Origin: Cyprinodon diabolis | Taxonomy: Eukaryota > Chordata > Actinopteri > Cyprinodontiformes > Cyprinodontidae | Direction: 5' to 3' | NCBI GenBank assembly: GCA_030533445.1 | Contig: CM060069.1 | Location: 27,190,337-27,254,336, forward strand | DNA length: 64,000 bases | Part shown: one piece after another, positions 1 to 61,876 of the stretch | How positions within the stretch are numbered: position 1 is the stretch's first letter | How the letters are laid out: each line of letters begins with the position of its first letter | Position numbers and translations under genes: made by a program | Notes under the pieces: model-generated | The model's database searches: none | Told to the model about the DNA's origin: nothing | What the model saw: the letters and a program-made list of their open reading frames with translations, nothing else

Positions 1-854
1 CCTTGCTTATAAAAGATAACTTTTAAGACCAAACAGTCAGGTGGATTTTTATTTTCCTTTCTAGTAACCCAGTTGCACTTTTGAAAACAGTTTAGTTCCA
101 CCATTCATTTCTCATCAAGGAATTGGTACGTTTGCCCTGAGGACTAACTGTAACCACCTGTAGAATTGTTTGTGCCCTGAGCTGCTTAGTCTGTTAAAAG
201 AAAAAGAAACAAAAACAAAATAAGCCGTTCCGTTCTTCTTTTTGGTTTTAATGGTGGCAGGCAAACAATGGGCTGAATTACCACCAAAGCCCAATAAAGA
301 ATGGGGACCAGGACAAACATGCTCAAGAAAAGACAAAACAAACAAACATTATCATTTAAAGTAATCCAGTTACTAAGAACAAACAAAAAAAATTTTTTAG
401 AGCTTATATCATAAGTACTTTTCCTTAAATAGTCTGCTCTTTTTACCTGTTCAAAACTCCTTATTAATTGTGTTCTTTCTCTTATGCATACAGATATAAT
501 CATACACTCTGCCGTTTCCACAGAATTCCCATCTTCTTGTTTCATGTTCCCATATGAAATAAAATGTTGAATTAAAATCTTTAGGTTCAAAACCCAATCT
601 ACTAATTATTTTATGTATTCTATTCCTTTCCGTTTTCCCTTTAGCTTCTTTATATTCCGTAAAATAATCTTCATTTTATCCTTTCTTCCTATTTTTCTTG
701 GATCCTTATATAAATTATGCATTTCACTTTTTATTTCCAAATTTGGATTCCTATATCATAACCAGCCTTAGCAGGCGATACTTTCTGCCATTTTTCTTTC
801 CTTTCACCCCTAAATGTGCAGCAACCCATCACTGCTCTGCAGCTGGCCTCTCAC
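1..854 (-). other. Intron 2 of the scarb2-like gene (partial)
   Basis: AT-rich sequence beyond the exon 2 donor. I searched the minus strand for the next CD36-family exon and found none. The open frames here show no family motif. Confidence 0.6.
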
Positions 855-1577
855 CTATATGTGTATGGCCCAATCTCCATCACAGCTGGCCTCTCCCCCT
901 TCAGCACCTCCTCTGGGTTTGTCAGATTGAAGAAGTAAAACTGCATGTAGACTGGAGCAGGAGGATCTAGCCAAGCCTCAAAAGCATCTGTCCCATTTCT
1001 CAGGACTACTTCCTAAAGGGGACAAAAGGTTAAATAAGGGTTAAAACATCTGACCTCGAATGATCATGGTTGAATCATTTGCACATGATGAATTGTCTCC
1101 CATCACATGACAAAGAAACTGTGAAATTATCCTTTTTTTCTGCAGAGGTGAGCATTTAATTACGATTGCAAAGGGAATAACTGTTTAACTGTATATAAAT
1201 GTTTAGCTTGTTCATGACGTTGCAGCTATCCTCAATTTTTAACATGAATATTTTCCCTAATCAAAATTAGGACACAAAGTGTTTAATAAATGTAGCTATA
1301 ACGCAGCATTAGCTGCAACAACTCCAAATGTGGATTAATTATATAAACGCAGCATATGAATAGTGTAATGAACCTCCTCAGCTCAAAACAAATGGTGGAA
1401 TAAAGAGATACATTCAGAATAATAAGATGTTGAGCTAACAAATAAACAGCTTACCGTTTTAACCAGCGACTGCATAAGATTTGGAAACACGTTGGATAAA
1501 ACTAAAGCGATGCCGATGATCAGCATGAGCAAAGAAGACGCCCCGATGCTGTAGATTAAACATGGTTTCAGCGGCAT
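855..1577 (-). CDS. scarb2: CD36-family scavenger receptor, scarb2 (LIMP-2)-like, first two coding exons (partial)
   Basis: Coding exon 1 is 1577-1455 (41 codons, phase 0, donor gtaag). Coding exon 2 is 1012-855 (acceptor cctttag, 52 codons plus 2 nt, donor gtgaga). Exon 1 gives a short cytoplasmic N-terminus (MPLKPC) and one hydrophobic segment at about residues 7-31, which fits the N-terminal membrane anchor of CD36 proteins. Exon 2 begins the luminal domain. It shows LRNGT and FNLTNPEE, both with N-glycosylation sequons, and ends in GPYTYR, a family hallmark. From memory of the family, LRNGT and QFYFF are closer to SCARB2 than to SCARB1 or CD36. LIMP-2 is a lysosomal membrane protein that carries beta-glucocerebrosidase to lysosomes. 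The remaining exons and the C-terminal anchor lie beyond the left edge. The gene is divergent from rai14, with about 5.7 kb between them. Family assignment is firm; which scarb2 paralogue is not. Confidence 0.85.
1013..1454 (-). other. Intron 1 of the scarb2-like gene
   Basis: A 442-bp intron between donor gtaag (minus strand, 1454-1450) and acceptor cctttag next to 1012. Both flanking exons are phase 0. No other feature was recognised. Confidence 0.8.
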
Positions 1578-1760
1578 TGTGAGGCAGCAGAAACTGTCTG
1601 AGCAGACAGAGGAGCTACTGACAGGGCTGTTTTTGTTTTGGTTCGGGGGTGAAAGCGTCCGTCCCAGGAACTTGTTCGATGGAGCAAAGAGTCACTTCCG
1701 GAGCGAAAGAGATTCCTGTCACCATTTCCGGTTTCGTCAGCAATTTGCGGTTTCTTCAGA
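1578..1760 (-). promoter_or_regulatory. Likely 5' UTR and promoter of the scarb2-like gene, with two ETS-like sites
   Basis: Read on the minus strand, this stretch upstream of the ATG has CCGGAAGTG near 1693-1701 and CCGGAAATG near 1723-1731. These match ETS/GABP core sites often found at TATA-less housekeeping promoters. No TATA box is visible and the transcription start is not fixed. Confidence 0.45.
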
Positions 1761-2007
1761 TCGTTCAGCTGTAACAGTGCAATTTAAAGTGGTTCTATTC
1801 AATTTGGTTAATGTTTTATTTATTTATTTTTTTTTTGCAGCATCAAATATAAAGCGTGTAAAAGTTTTCGTGGCATAAGATATGATAGAACTTTTTAAAA
1901 GAAATGTTTAAAATATCCGCTTAACGCAAAAAACACAACAGAGGATTAATATCTTGAGCATGATAACTCTTTCGAAACTTACATAAACCTTTATTCTTTG
2001 TTATCAA
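1761..2007. other. Intergenic spacer
   Basis: AT-rich spacer upstream of the scarb2-like gene. Nothing recognised. Confidence 0.5.
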
Positions 2008-2500
2008 AATAGAATAGATTAGAATAGAATAGAGTAGAATAGAATAGGATAGAATAGATTAGAATAGAGTAGAGTAGAATAGAATAGATTAGAATATAAT
2101 TGAGTAGATTAGAATAGAATAGAGTAGAGTACAATAGAATAGAATAGATTAGAATAGAATAGAGTAGATTAGAATAGAATAGAATAGAATAGAATAGAGT
2201 AGAATAGAATAGATAGAATAGATTAGAATAGAGTAGATTAGAATAGAATATTGTAGAATAGAATAGATTAGATTAGAATAGAATAGAGTATAATAGAATA
2301 GATTGAATAGATTAGAATAGAGTAGATTAGAATGGAATATTGTAGAATAGAGTAGATTAGATTAGAATAGAATAGAGGAGAATAGAATAGATAGAATAGA
2401 GTCGATTAGAATAGAATAGAGTAGAATAGAGCAGAGTAGATTAGAATAGAGTAGATTAGAATGGAATAGAGTAGAGTAGATTAGAATAGAATAGAATAGC
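2008..2500. repeat. TAGAA/TAGAT/TAGAG pentanucleotide-rich minisatellite
   Basis: About 490 bp built almost wholly from TAGAATAGAAT, TAGATTAGAAT and TAGAGTAGA units. Higher-order blocks of roughly 25-45 bp recur. The composition resembles the short tail repeats of fish LINEs and SINEs such as the fragment at 57160, so it may be an expanded element tail. Confidence 0.85.
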
Positions 2501-2716
2501 AGTGATCAAAAACATGGTGCAAGAAACGCATTGATATGGAAGTTCAGAGCATTTCAAGGCAAATAAGTATGGTGCTAATATGCAGTATTTTGGTTTGCTA
2601 TAATCAGTGTGACTTGATTTTGAGTTTTTTCAATAGTTCAGCAGTCTGATGGCCGTGGGGAAAAAGCTGTTGCAGCATCTGCTGGTCCTGCATTGAATAT
2701 TCAATGCAAGTCTGGA

Positions 2717-2720
<4 letters not shown>

Positions 2721-2808
<88 letters not shown>
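2721..2808. repeat. (TA)n microsatellite
   Basis: About 44 uninterrupted TA units. It directly abuts the SINE head at 2809. Confidence 0.97.
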
Positions 2809-2811
<3 letters not shown>

Positions 2812-2930
2812 GGCTGCCATTGTGTGGTGGCCGGGGAGCAGTGTGTGAGAGTAGGGCTTGAACTCAGAAGCTCTGGATTCCAAGCCCAATGCCCAGCCAC
2901 TAGGACGCCACTCCCTCCTCACTTGAGGAG
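2809..2930 (-). mobile_element. tRNA-derived SINE fragment, head region
   Basis: On the minus strand this reads as the tRNA-like head of the same SINE seen complete at 55269-55500. It has the same CACTAGG-type A-box region and the B-box/TTCAAGCCC region. Only the head is present; the tail has been replaced by (TA)n. Confidence 0.6.
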
Positions 2931-3544
2931 ATTCCAAGATATACAGCACCTTATGTATAGTAAAGTGGTGGCAGGTAAAGTGCGATTTCTGGTTTGTTAA
3001 ATAGATAAATAGTATAGGTTATTACATTGGTATTACATGTGGTTATAGTGAATGTGAACAAATGTAAACCTTTATTTTGGTGTTTATCTGTTCTATATGT
3101 GGGTTATGTGAGTAGTATACCCACTCACACATTAAGGATTTGATGACTGCATATTTTACAGAAAACCACTGCAAACTGTAATCTGAAGCGGTAAAAAAAA
3201 AAAAAAAAAATTAGCTTTAATTTTCAAAAAAAAAAAAGGAACAAAAAATCAAATCAATATTTTATTTAATCTGTAAAAACATGGAACATTTACTTTTTTA
3301 ATGCATGGTTGTGTTTTTCATCTTGCATACAAAACTTCCAATTTTTCATTTAATTTTTTTTTTGTTTTTAAACTAAAATGTCTCATTTCAAATTAACAAA
3401 ACGTTTGATCCCAATTTAGGTCCAGAGACTTCTTGTCTTTCCTCTCCACTGTCGCTACAAGCATGCTTAGTAAGGGATTGTCTTCGAGTCAATGAGTTAA
3501 TACATTCACTGGTTTTCCTTAGATAGACAAATTTGAATCAACTT
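2931..3544. other. Intergenic, no gene seen
   Basis: AT-rich sequence with poly-A runs at 3194-3236 and a T-rich stretch at 3352-3370. No coding signal. Confidence 0.5.
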
Positions 3545-3634
3545 GACAGTATGATCTGGTTGAATTGTATAATGCCTTGAGATGACATGTGCTGTGAATT
3601 GGCGCTTTATAAATAAACTGAATTGAATTGACTT
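3545..3634 (+). mobile_element. L2-type LINE or SINE 3' tail fragment
   Basis: It contains GAATTGGCGCTTTATAAATAAA followed by the short tail unit GAATTGAATTG. This is a 3' end shared by fish L2-clade LINEs and the SINEs that use them. Only the tail is present. Confidence 0.55.
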
Positions 3635-3732
3635 GCACTCATGACCAAGCCTGTTAGTTCAGCCGAACAGCTTAATGGTCAAGTCTTGTTTGATTTGAAG
3701 TTGTGTCAAGCTTTCTAGTTTTAAATAAAAAC

Positions 3733-3960
3733 TAGGGCAAGGCGGCGTTGGATGCAGGAGACTGCCCTGGAAATGGAGGGTTGTCGGTTCAAGCTATAGC
3801 TTTCAGTGTCGTTGTGTCCTTTGGCAAGACACTTCACCTGCATTGCCTACTGATGGTGGGTCAGGGTTACTGTTCAGCCACTGTTCAGCAGCCTAGCTTC
3901 TATCAGTGAGCCCACCATCAGTTTGTGAGTGATGTGTGCATGCAATGCGCTCTGGTCATT
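3733..3960 (+). mobile_element. tRNA-derived SINE, second family
   Basis: A B-box-like GGTTCAAGC lies near 3787. After it comes the TCCTTTGGCAAGACACTTCACC block commonly seen in fish SINE bodies. It differs from the family at 55269. The boundaries are approximate. Confidence 0.5.
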
Positions 3961-6126
3961 CTCCTGACTTGAGAAAAAAAGTACAGGCCATTTAACATTT
4001 AAATAATGAATTGGGCAGAGTTCTTTGAAACATTGTAAGGTTGTCATGCTGTTAAAAACAAAACACTTCAAAACCTTATCTCTCTGTGACTCCTAAGATG
4101 GTGTGTTCTACAGAATTTTTAGGGGTTATTAGTGTTACAACTTTAAGTTCTTTAAAAACTTTAAAAACATAAAACCAAGATATCTTGAGTTGGTCTACAT
4201 GAAAAATATTTATAAAACGCTTTAATGTGTTAGGTACAATAAGGTGAGAAATTAAGTAATTTCTCCTAATTTCAAGGTATTACTGTATTTGCTGTGTCAA
4301 AACTATGTTTACTCAATGCTTAGACATAATACACCGCATTTTTCCTCTATTTTTCTTTACAAACATTTGTTGTCAGGGCAACATAAATGAGCAGGGAAAC
4401 ATAAACCTAACTTCATAATAAAAGCATAAAAAGCCACTCAACTTGAAGTTAAATAATAGTGTTAAAAAGTCTTTCCACTAGATGGCGCTGTCGAACTGTT
4501 TTCTCAAAAGCTTTCTATCTAGTTTTAGTTTGGCAGTTTGCATAACTTACTGAAATTAATGTGGTTATTGAGTCATGGTTCACATTGAAACTGATACCAA
4601 AAAAGATGAACAAAGAATTAGAAACTGTGTTTCAGTCTGACATAGACTTTTACTAATTTTAACAAGAAAGTGTTTAGTTTATTTTTAATATGCAAATTGT
4701 AAAATGAGTTAAAATTCAACCACACATCATTTACAGACATTTGTTATATTTCTCCCGTGTTCTCCGGTGTTATTTTTGTTGTAATATTTAGATAATGAGT
4801 AACCAAGGAAACATTATCTCATTTTTCCACATACCGTTTGCTGACAAACACGTTTGTGCTTGCATTATTAAGTTCCATTGCACTTGTGTGTCAACAAATT
4901 GGCTTTAATTCATAAAGATATGTTCGAATGGCAAAGCTTTAAGACTTACATGTTCAGACATGGAGCGCTGCAAAGCTAAATCAATATAATTTATCTTCTT
5001 TCTCAAGGTTCATTTGGGCAAGTACCACTTTGTTCAGAGAGTGAACAAAGAATTAAGAGAATTAATTAATAATAGAATGAGTTTTTTTTTAATTGAGAAA
5101 TTACTGTAAAAACAATCTCATGGAATATTACATGAAAATAAAGAATTTCAAAAGTGGTGACATTATTTCAGTTAGTTTTAAGTCAGATGTAATCTAAAAG
5201 CAAAGAGCACAACTGAAAGAAAGTAGATCAAATCAAATTGAGGACAGTCATTAAAAAGATATCAGTCTAACCTATAAAGAAATAATCAGATTGGACATAA
5301 TTTTTCTAATTTATTCCTTCATACTCGGCAAGCACCTTGCAACAAATATTGAGAATCCACTTTTTCTCAAGAGAATGAAATCTTCTATTCCTAACCTGGT
5401 TAAATTCAAATGATAAAATTTACCTGCCCCAAATGATTAATCTCTGACAATAATTAATAGTACTTATTTTCCTTCTTTTTATTGTTCTTTTTAATCATTA
5501 TTTTATCCTGCATGTATCATTTGACCCGCTTTTGCTTTTGTACTGTTCAGTATAAATATGTTTTACAGCTAATTTGAATTCAATAAAGCAAATAAAATGC
5601 ATAAATTGAGACTCTGTTTATCTTTGCTTTTATTTATTTCATTGCATCCCATATCTCCCATTTCCACCCTGCTCACCATCCCTATAAGAAGACAGCGTAA
5701 TAACTGATCTAGTCACCCATTGTTTGATTGTGGAGAACCCACGGCTTGACAGGACAGGAAATACACAGATAGTTATGCTTTTGGCTAGAGCTACATAGAA
5801 GTGGTGGTTCTAGACCAATTTCACCACAGGGGCCTGGGTGGGTCGTTTTTCTTTTGCATTTTTTTCCTATGGAGGCAAAGAGTAAAGGAATACAACAAAA
5901 AATACAGGGCAACAGTTCATTATTTTAAAATAACAATAGAGCCAAAAATCCAATCACAGCGCTTGGTTCCCAGCCCACAGCTGAAGCTAAATGAATGCCT
6001 TAATTTTTAAAATCACTATTAAGCTATGAAATTAAAAATTAAACAAAACTACATTTGTGACATTTGTGTTATTTAAAGCTTCTGTGCCAAAGCATATCAT
6101 CATATAAAGATGATTTGGTATTATGT
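3961..6126. other. Intergenic, no gene seen
   Basis: AT-rich unique-looking sequence. The open frames are short and show no family motif. A TTCAATAAAGCAAATAAA stretch near 5578 looks like a retroelement or transcript end but is not diagnostic. Confidence 0.4.
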
Positions 6127-7102
6127 CTGAGCTGCTTTGCAAAGAGAAATAGGCAAATGTTTCCCTCTCTCTGGAAGAGTCATATCCTGACATACTTTGA
6201 GATGTAATTGTATTCAATAGCAAAGTATCCTGTCTGCGTGTTTGTTTGTTTATTTAAAAAAACATTTTTTTAACATGATAAAAAAACTTTACTTTTCAGG
6301 TTTATGCCCTACATTGCGGTATTCTATGAAACAAAACGTTTTTGAAATTCATCATAGTTAAAGGTTGTAATGCTTTTAAATAAAGAAAAGTTAGAATACT
6401 TTTAAACGGGAATGCATGTTTGTATCTTAGAATAGATTTCTGATTCAACTGTGTTTTACCCTTTATAGGGCAAGCTACCATTTCTGATCACTTGCATACC
6501 CCTTACAAATGGAGTCCCCTCCGCCGTCAGTGAGGTCTAGAGGCACAAGATCTATATCCAGCCATTCAGCAAAGATACTGATACAGTGCTTTTCATCTCA
6601 TTTTAGGATTTGACCAATAATATGAGCCCTTGAAAGTCAAGAAAAAAGTGTAAAAAGTTAAAAAGTCAAGAAAAAAAAAGGAAAAAGCTAATTGAAAAGT
6701 TAAAAACTTAATAAGCCTAGTTAACAATTATATTTAGGTTTATAAACTAAAAAAATGTAAGTGCCAGTATCAGCATTAATGCCCCTAAGGTTATGTTGTA
6801 CCAAAAAAAGTGTTTCTTTCACACTCAGATTGTTTTTCATGAATCTTATAGAAGCACTTATTTTATTTTTATTTTTCTTAACATATTCAGGGAAGTTGAC
6901 GTGTCTTCTTTTAAAATTGACATTTATTTTTGCCATCAAAATATTACAAAGGTAATAAGGTCTTGTTCTGGATTCCAGTAACACTATTGGCTTGAAAGGT
7001 GGATTTTCAAAGGATTTCACTGAGTGCCCTATAAAGGGTCAAGATGTTTGAATGCGTAAAGAACTTAAAATTTGTAAAAGCAGTTAGGATATAACACTGT
7101 AT
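6127..7102 (+). repeat. Direct repeat copy A, interrupted by a MITE
   Basis: 6127-6458 and 7039-7102 align with 8689-9128 and 9125-9187, as judged by eye. Shared strings include GAGCTGCTTTGCAAAGAG and TTTATGCCCTACATT. The interruption at 6459-7038 is the MITE described separately. The repeat lies just upstream of the rai14 promoter. Confidence 0.85.
6459..7038. mobile_element. piggyBac-like MITE with CCCTTTATAGGGC terminal inverted repeats
   Basis: The left end is CCCTTTATAGGGC and the right end is its reverse complement, GCCCTATAAAGGG. The flanks are TTTA (6455-6458) and TCAA (7039-7042). Each is one change from TTAA. The related copy at 9125-9128 has an intact TTAA with no insert. A TTAA target and a CCC start fit piggyBac. 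At 580 bp with no transposase frame, it is non-autonomous. Confidence 0.75.
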
Positions 7103-7279
7103 CCTGGTCACTGGCCCCTGGTGGCCCTTGTCTAAAATCACCCATCCTACCAAAACTTGTTAGAAACTACAGCATTGATTATGAGGTTTAATGTCTCATA
7201 AACAGCTCAGATCCTTGCAGGGTTAAATAATAAACCTCTCTGTCTCAGTGAAAATCATTTATTTTTGGCGGAATGCTCC

Positions 7280-7440
7280 TTTAACAATGAATGGAGCACA
7301 ATGGAGAGCAGGGGCGTGACGTCACGCTCCTAAAACGGCAGCCTTTGAGTTCATTCCAGCCAGAGACCAGACGGAGTCCAGACCCAACTTTTACTGTTTG
7401 CTGGCTGAATCCAACCGCTGCTTCTCAATACACCGTTCGG
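7280..7440 (+). promoter_or_regulatory. Candidate rai14 promoter with a palindromic CRE
   Basis: A perfect 14-bp palindrome, GCGTGACGTCACGC, lies at 7314-7327. It contains the full cAMP response element TGACGTCA (7317-7324). The region is more GC-rich than its surroundings and lies 260 bp before the exon 1 donor. No TATA box is obvious. The link to rai14 is inferred from position. Confidence 0.55.
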
Positions 7441-7584
7441 CCTGACTTGTCTTCACCCCGGCTGGCTGTTTAGTTCAGAAGCTGATCAGTTTTGTCCCGA
7501 AAATAAGAACGAAAGAAAGAAAGAAAGCCGTTGTTTCTTCCTATGCGTCCCAGCCTACCCGGTGCGTCCAACGCGCACAGTAAG
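7441..7584 (+). other. rai14: rai14 exon 1, non-coding (5' end not fixed)
   Basis: The local GC content is raised. The stretch has a (GAAA)n run near 7510 and ends in AAG followed by the strong donor gtaagg at 7585. The next usable acceptor is at 10738, before the start-codon exon. The transcription start is a guess. Confidence 0.5.
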
Positions 7585-8688
7585 GTAAGGTCTGTTGGTT
7601 TAGCAGCAGTTCTGTGCGGCGCTTTTACTAAAACCTGACAACTGTGAAGAAATCTCAGCGATGCTTTGAACGAGTTCCCGTTGAATCTCTAGGCTGATAA
7701 TGCATCGCTCTTTGCTGTACATGCATGATGCTTCACGTATTGAACAACCAGTTAAAGCTGTGCACGGTGTTCACATGCTGTAGGAATTGGGAAACCATAG
7801 TCTGAGCTGTTTGTTTGCTCACTTTCCTTCTTTGTGGCATCTTATTCAATCAGTGTTATTTTCCAGATGAACAGCTTTGCTTTAAAGTATGGCCATTCTG
7901 CTGAAACTTGAGTTATATGAACAATTTTACTGGACAGAAAGATGTGTAAACAAAGATAAACAGCATTTCAAATCTTTACCATTGTTTAACTTATACAGGC
8001 TACTCCTTTTCAGTTAAAACGTTGAATTTAAAGTTCGCAGGGGTCATGCAGGGGACACAGAAAGCAGAAAAGGTGCTCTGGTTTGGTCCTTTTGTCCTTA
8101 TGTGATTAAGAAAAAGTCAACTCCAAATTATCTTAAACCTGCTACCTTTCTGCTCCCTACATTAACTTATAGTGAATGGAGTGTAGGATGATCAGTTAAT
8201 GGAAATACAGGAGTTAAAAATATAGGACAGAAAATATTTTGAGGAGATCCATCACCCAGGACAGTGACCCTAATAATCAGTTAGTTAGGACAGTTAATAA
8301 TCTCAGTCAACTACTGTGTGTTCTTCCCTTAGCTCTCTACTGTGCAGATTTTTTTTATATCTAAGGGAAACATATTCCAGGACACTACAACTTTTTTTTT
8401 TTTTTTAATGTTTTTTTGGTACTATATAGAGTCTTTTTTATATTGTCTGTTGTATTATTTATGTTTAATGGCTACTGGAACCAGAATTTCCTTGAAGGAG
8501 TAATCCCAAGGGATAAATAAAGTCCAAGTCTAAACTTGCTGGCAGAGCTACAGCAGAATTTTATAGCATAACCTATCTATTTGATAGAATGGCCTAGTTA
8601 AAGTCCAGACCTAAACTGATTTGCAAATTTGTAAAAAAACAACAACAAAAAAAGTCAAAATCATGTTTGCAAACACAATCAACTTTGA

Positions 8689-9187
<499 letters not shown>

Positions 9188-9493
9188 ACTTGGCATAAAC
9201 CAGATTGATACCGTGTGTAATTCAAATTGAACTAGACATATCGAACTAGAAAGCTTCATGTAGATGCTCCGTCAAAGTCCAAAAACATTTTTAAAAAATC
9301 CAGTGGATTTTTTTGAACTTTTACGGAATGACTATGACCTGGATAACTGAGAATCTTCATCAGCATCATGTAGATGCTGTTTGCAAAAAGGAGGGACATT
9401 CAGGAGAATTCCTCGAGCTGATTGGGTTCCTGCCTCAAATGTAGAGTTTTGCAAATCATAGAAACTAATTTATTTCACAACTAGTGGAGTTAA

Positions 9494-9800
9494 AGGTATG
9501 GTGGAGGATTTTTGCAAATTTTTGGAAAGACCTCCCTATACCTGTTCCCGACAGGGACCGCCTATTAAATGCATGCAAGACTGTGAACGAGCCCATTTCT
9601 CCTCATGCACGCTCTGTTTAGAAGTTCCTGTCTGCATCACTTATACAAGCTTACTTTCAAAAAGATTTGCAATTTTTCCACTATGTCAGTCTCACCTCCG
9701 GTAAGTGACAATGGGGTCGAGCACGTAGAATGACCTTACGTAAACATATCACCAGAATGATTGACAATTAGGAGGACCACTTATTTTGATGATCCACCTG
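9494..9800. mobile_element. TTAA-flanked MITE, copy 1 (right end decayed)
   Basis: Begins after TTAA (9490-9493) with AGGTATGGTGGAGGATTTT. It aligns with the reverse strand of the element at 25496-25867, sharing TGATTGACAATTAG and TTTTGATGATCCACCT. The right terminal repeat is not recognisable. Confidence 0.65.
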
Positions 9801-9844
9801 CAAAAAAGAAAAAGCAAAAATTACATGTTTGTTTTGTTTCTGCC

Positions 9845-10194
9845 TAGGGCTGAAACAATTAATTGGATCAATCGTGATTAATCAATTATTGAAATAATTG
9901 TCAACTAATTCAGTACGTGCCTTTAGCTGACAGAGAAACATGCTTTGAGCAGCAGTTATACCATAATTGTAAAAAAAAAAGTAAACATTTTGGATTTAAG
10001 ACATAAATCATTTTCATCCATCAATATGCGCTATCTAGAACTCCTCAAGTGAAAAAGTTTTTGTTTCACCTGGTTCAATTTTGCAAAAAGTCTTCTTTAA
10101 GGAACCTTTGGCTATCTGATTATTAATTGATTAATCGAAAGAAAATAATCCTCAGATTAATCGATTTGCTAAATAATTGTTGATTGCAGCACTA
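9845..10194. mobile_element. hAT-type MITE (TAGGGCTG...CAGCACTA)
   Basis: Starts TAGGGCTGAAACAATTAAT and ends ATTGCAGCACTA. AT-rich inverted ends carry ATTAATCGATT motifs. The flanks TTTCTGCC and CTTCAGCC agree at 6 of 8 bases, like a worn 8-bp target duplication. Related copies lie at 28207 and 19355. Confidence 0.65.
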
Positions 10195-10771
10195 CTTCAG
10201 CCACTGGTTAACGCGTACATGTCATCCAGTGGCTGCTTTTCATTGGGCTGAAACCTTTCTGTATCGAGCCGAACGCATCTGTTGGCTCCTGGCAAGAAGT
10301 ATTTTCAAGAGTTTGTTTGCGACAATTCATCTTGCTTGCGAGGTAAACAACACTGGGTACCTTCCCTGATTTATCACGCCCTTTTCAGAACACACAGCAT
10401 ATTCAGCCTCCGTTAACATTGCTTATATTAGCTGAGGTGAAACTGATTTTCAGTTATTCTTGTCTACTGAGCTAATGCTTATAAAGCTGTCCCCCCCGGT
10501 GGAACTAATAAAGTGTCGTTATTAAGTATTGTAAGGTTACAAATATGTGTTGGTTTACTCATGATATGTAACCTGTGAATCAGTAGTGATGCTATATTTT
10601 CAACTCTTTCACTGTTACCTAGTGGAAGAAAAATCCCCCCTAAGCACTTAATGTGTCAGACTTCTTCAGAGTCACATATAAAATAGAAGGAGGCGCCTCT
10701 GAGGCCCTGTTTAAACATCTGTGTTTTGTTCTTCGCAGGAGATCAGCGAAGCAATTTGAGTGACTGACTGC

Positions 10772-10786
10772 ATGGATCGGACTTAA
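10772..10786 (+). promoter_or_regulatory. Short upstream ORF in the rai14 leader
   Basis: An ATG at 10772 opens a four-codon frame (MDRT) that stops at 10784-10786, one base before the rai14 ATG. Such an ORF could tune initiation. Its use is not shown by the sequence. Confidence 0.5.
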
Positions 10787-10787
10787 C

Positions 10788-61037
<50,250 letters not shown>

Positions 61038-61876
61038 GAGACAGCTGGGAGTCTTCACTAAAGCACATTTATTTTGTGATTTAAAACAAAAAACATTGTG
61101 CCTCTGTATATGCCCAGAGTATTTGCTGATAACGAGCTGGTTTACAAGTATGAGTTTATTGCCTCTACTAAGGTCATTTGAACCTATAAAGCTCCTGTTC
61201 GACACACCCCTGACATTAAAGTGTTCTCTGTTAATGGATGACTTATTTGGAAAAACACATGTGAAATGAGGTCAGCCGGGTGCCACTGCAGTGTCTAAAG
61301 CCATCCAGCTTAAAGGAAACACATCAGCTGCAAAAATTATAGATTTCTATTTTTAATATTCCACGTTAAGTATTGATGTCCTTAAAAATGTAATCAATCA
61401 GGTTGCCATGTTTGTGGGAAATCAATACAATTAAATTGCTTACAAAATCCATGTAAGAAAAGGACTTGAACCTAAAGCTGGAGGAACCAGGACCCACAGG
61501 CGAGTAAGATTAAAAGCAGATGTAAATAGCTGCTTTACATTTGTTGTAAAGATGGATGTGGAAACACTCTCTTGTACATTATTTAGACCAAATTGATCTC
61601 CTGTGAATAAGATCTGTCAGCCAAATTTATGATCTAAGTTTGCCAGCAAAGGCACAACACACACAAAGGGGCTGGTTTAGGTGGGAAAAAAAACAAGGTG
61701 GTCAGTTTCAATGTCTCTTTACTGTGACACAGACGTCCTGCATGTGTGTAGAATCATTCCAATGCTGTTTTTTTCCTAACCGAGCGTGTGTGGTGTCCAT
61801 TTTTCAGAAATATTGAAAGTAATAGGCCTTTTGAGCAATGCAAAAGCTTCTCCTAGCACTTCTTTACAGAAATAAA
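61038..61876 (+). other. rai14: rai14 3' UTR (end not fixed)
   Basis: Two candidate polyadenylation signals: ATTAAA at 61215-61220, 178 nt after the stop, and AATAAA at 61871-61876 in an A-rich stretch. Human RAI14 has a long 3' UTR, so the distal site or one beyond it is plausible. Confidence 0.5.

Noticed and set aside
186..590. 134-codon minus-strand open frame at the left edge
   Set aside because: Checked as a possible scarb2 exon. It has no CD36-family motif and is rich in simple T/A-derived residues, so it is likely intronic chance.
2704..3000. Open frames with long Ile-Tyr repeats (also near 28013, 28881 and 44859)
   Set aside because: They are translations of (TA)n microsatellites, with no coding signal on either side.
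7291..7473. 60-codon open frame over the promoter and exon 1
   Set aside because: It has no family motif, does not continue across a splice site in frame with rai14, and overlaps the CRE region.
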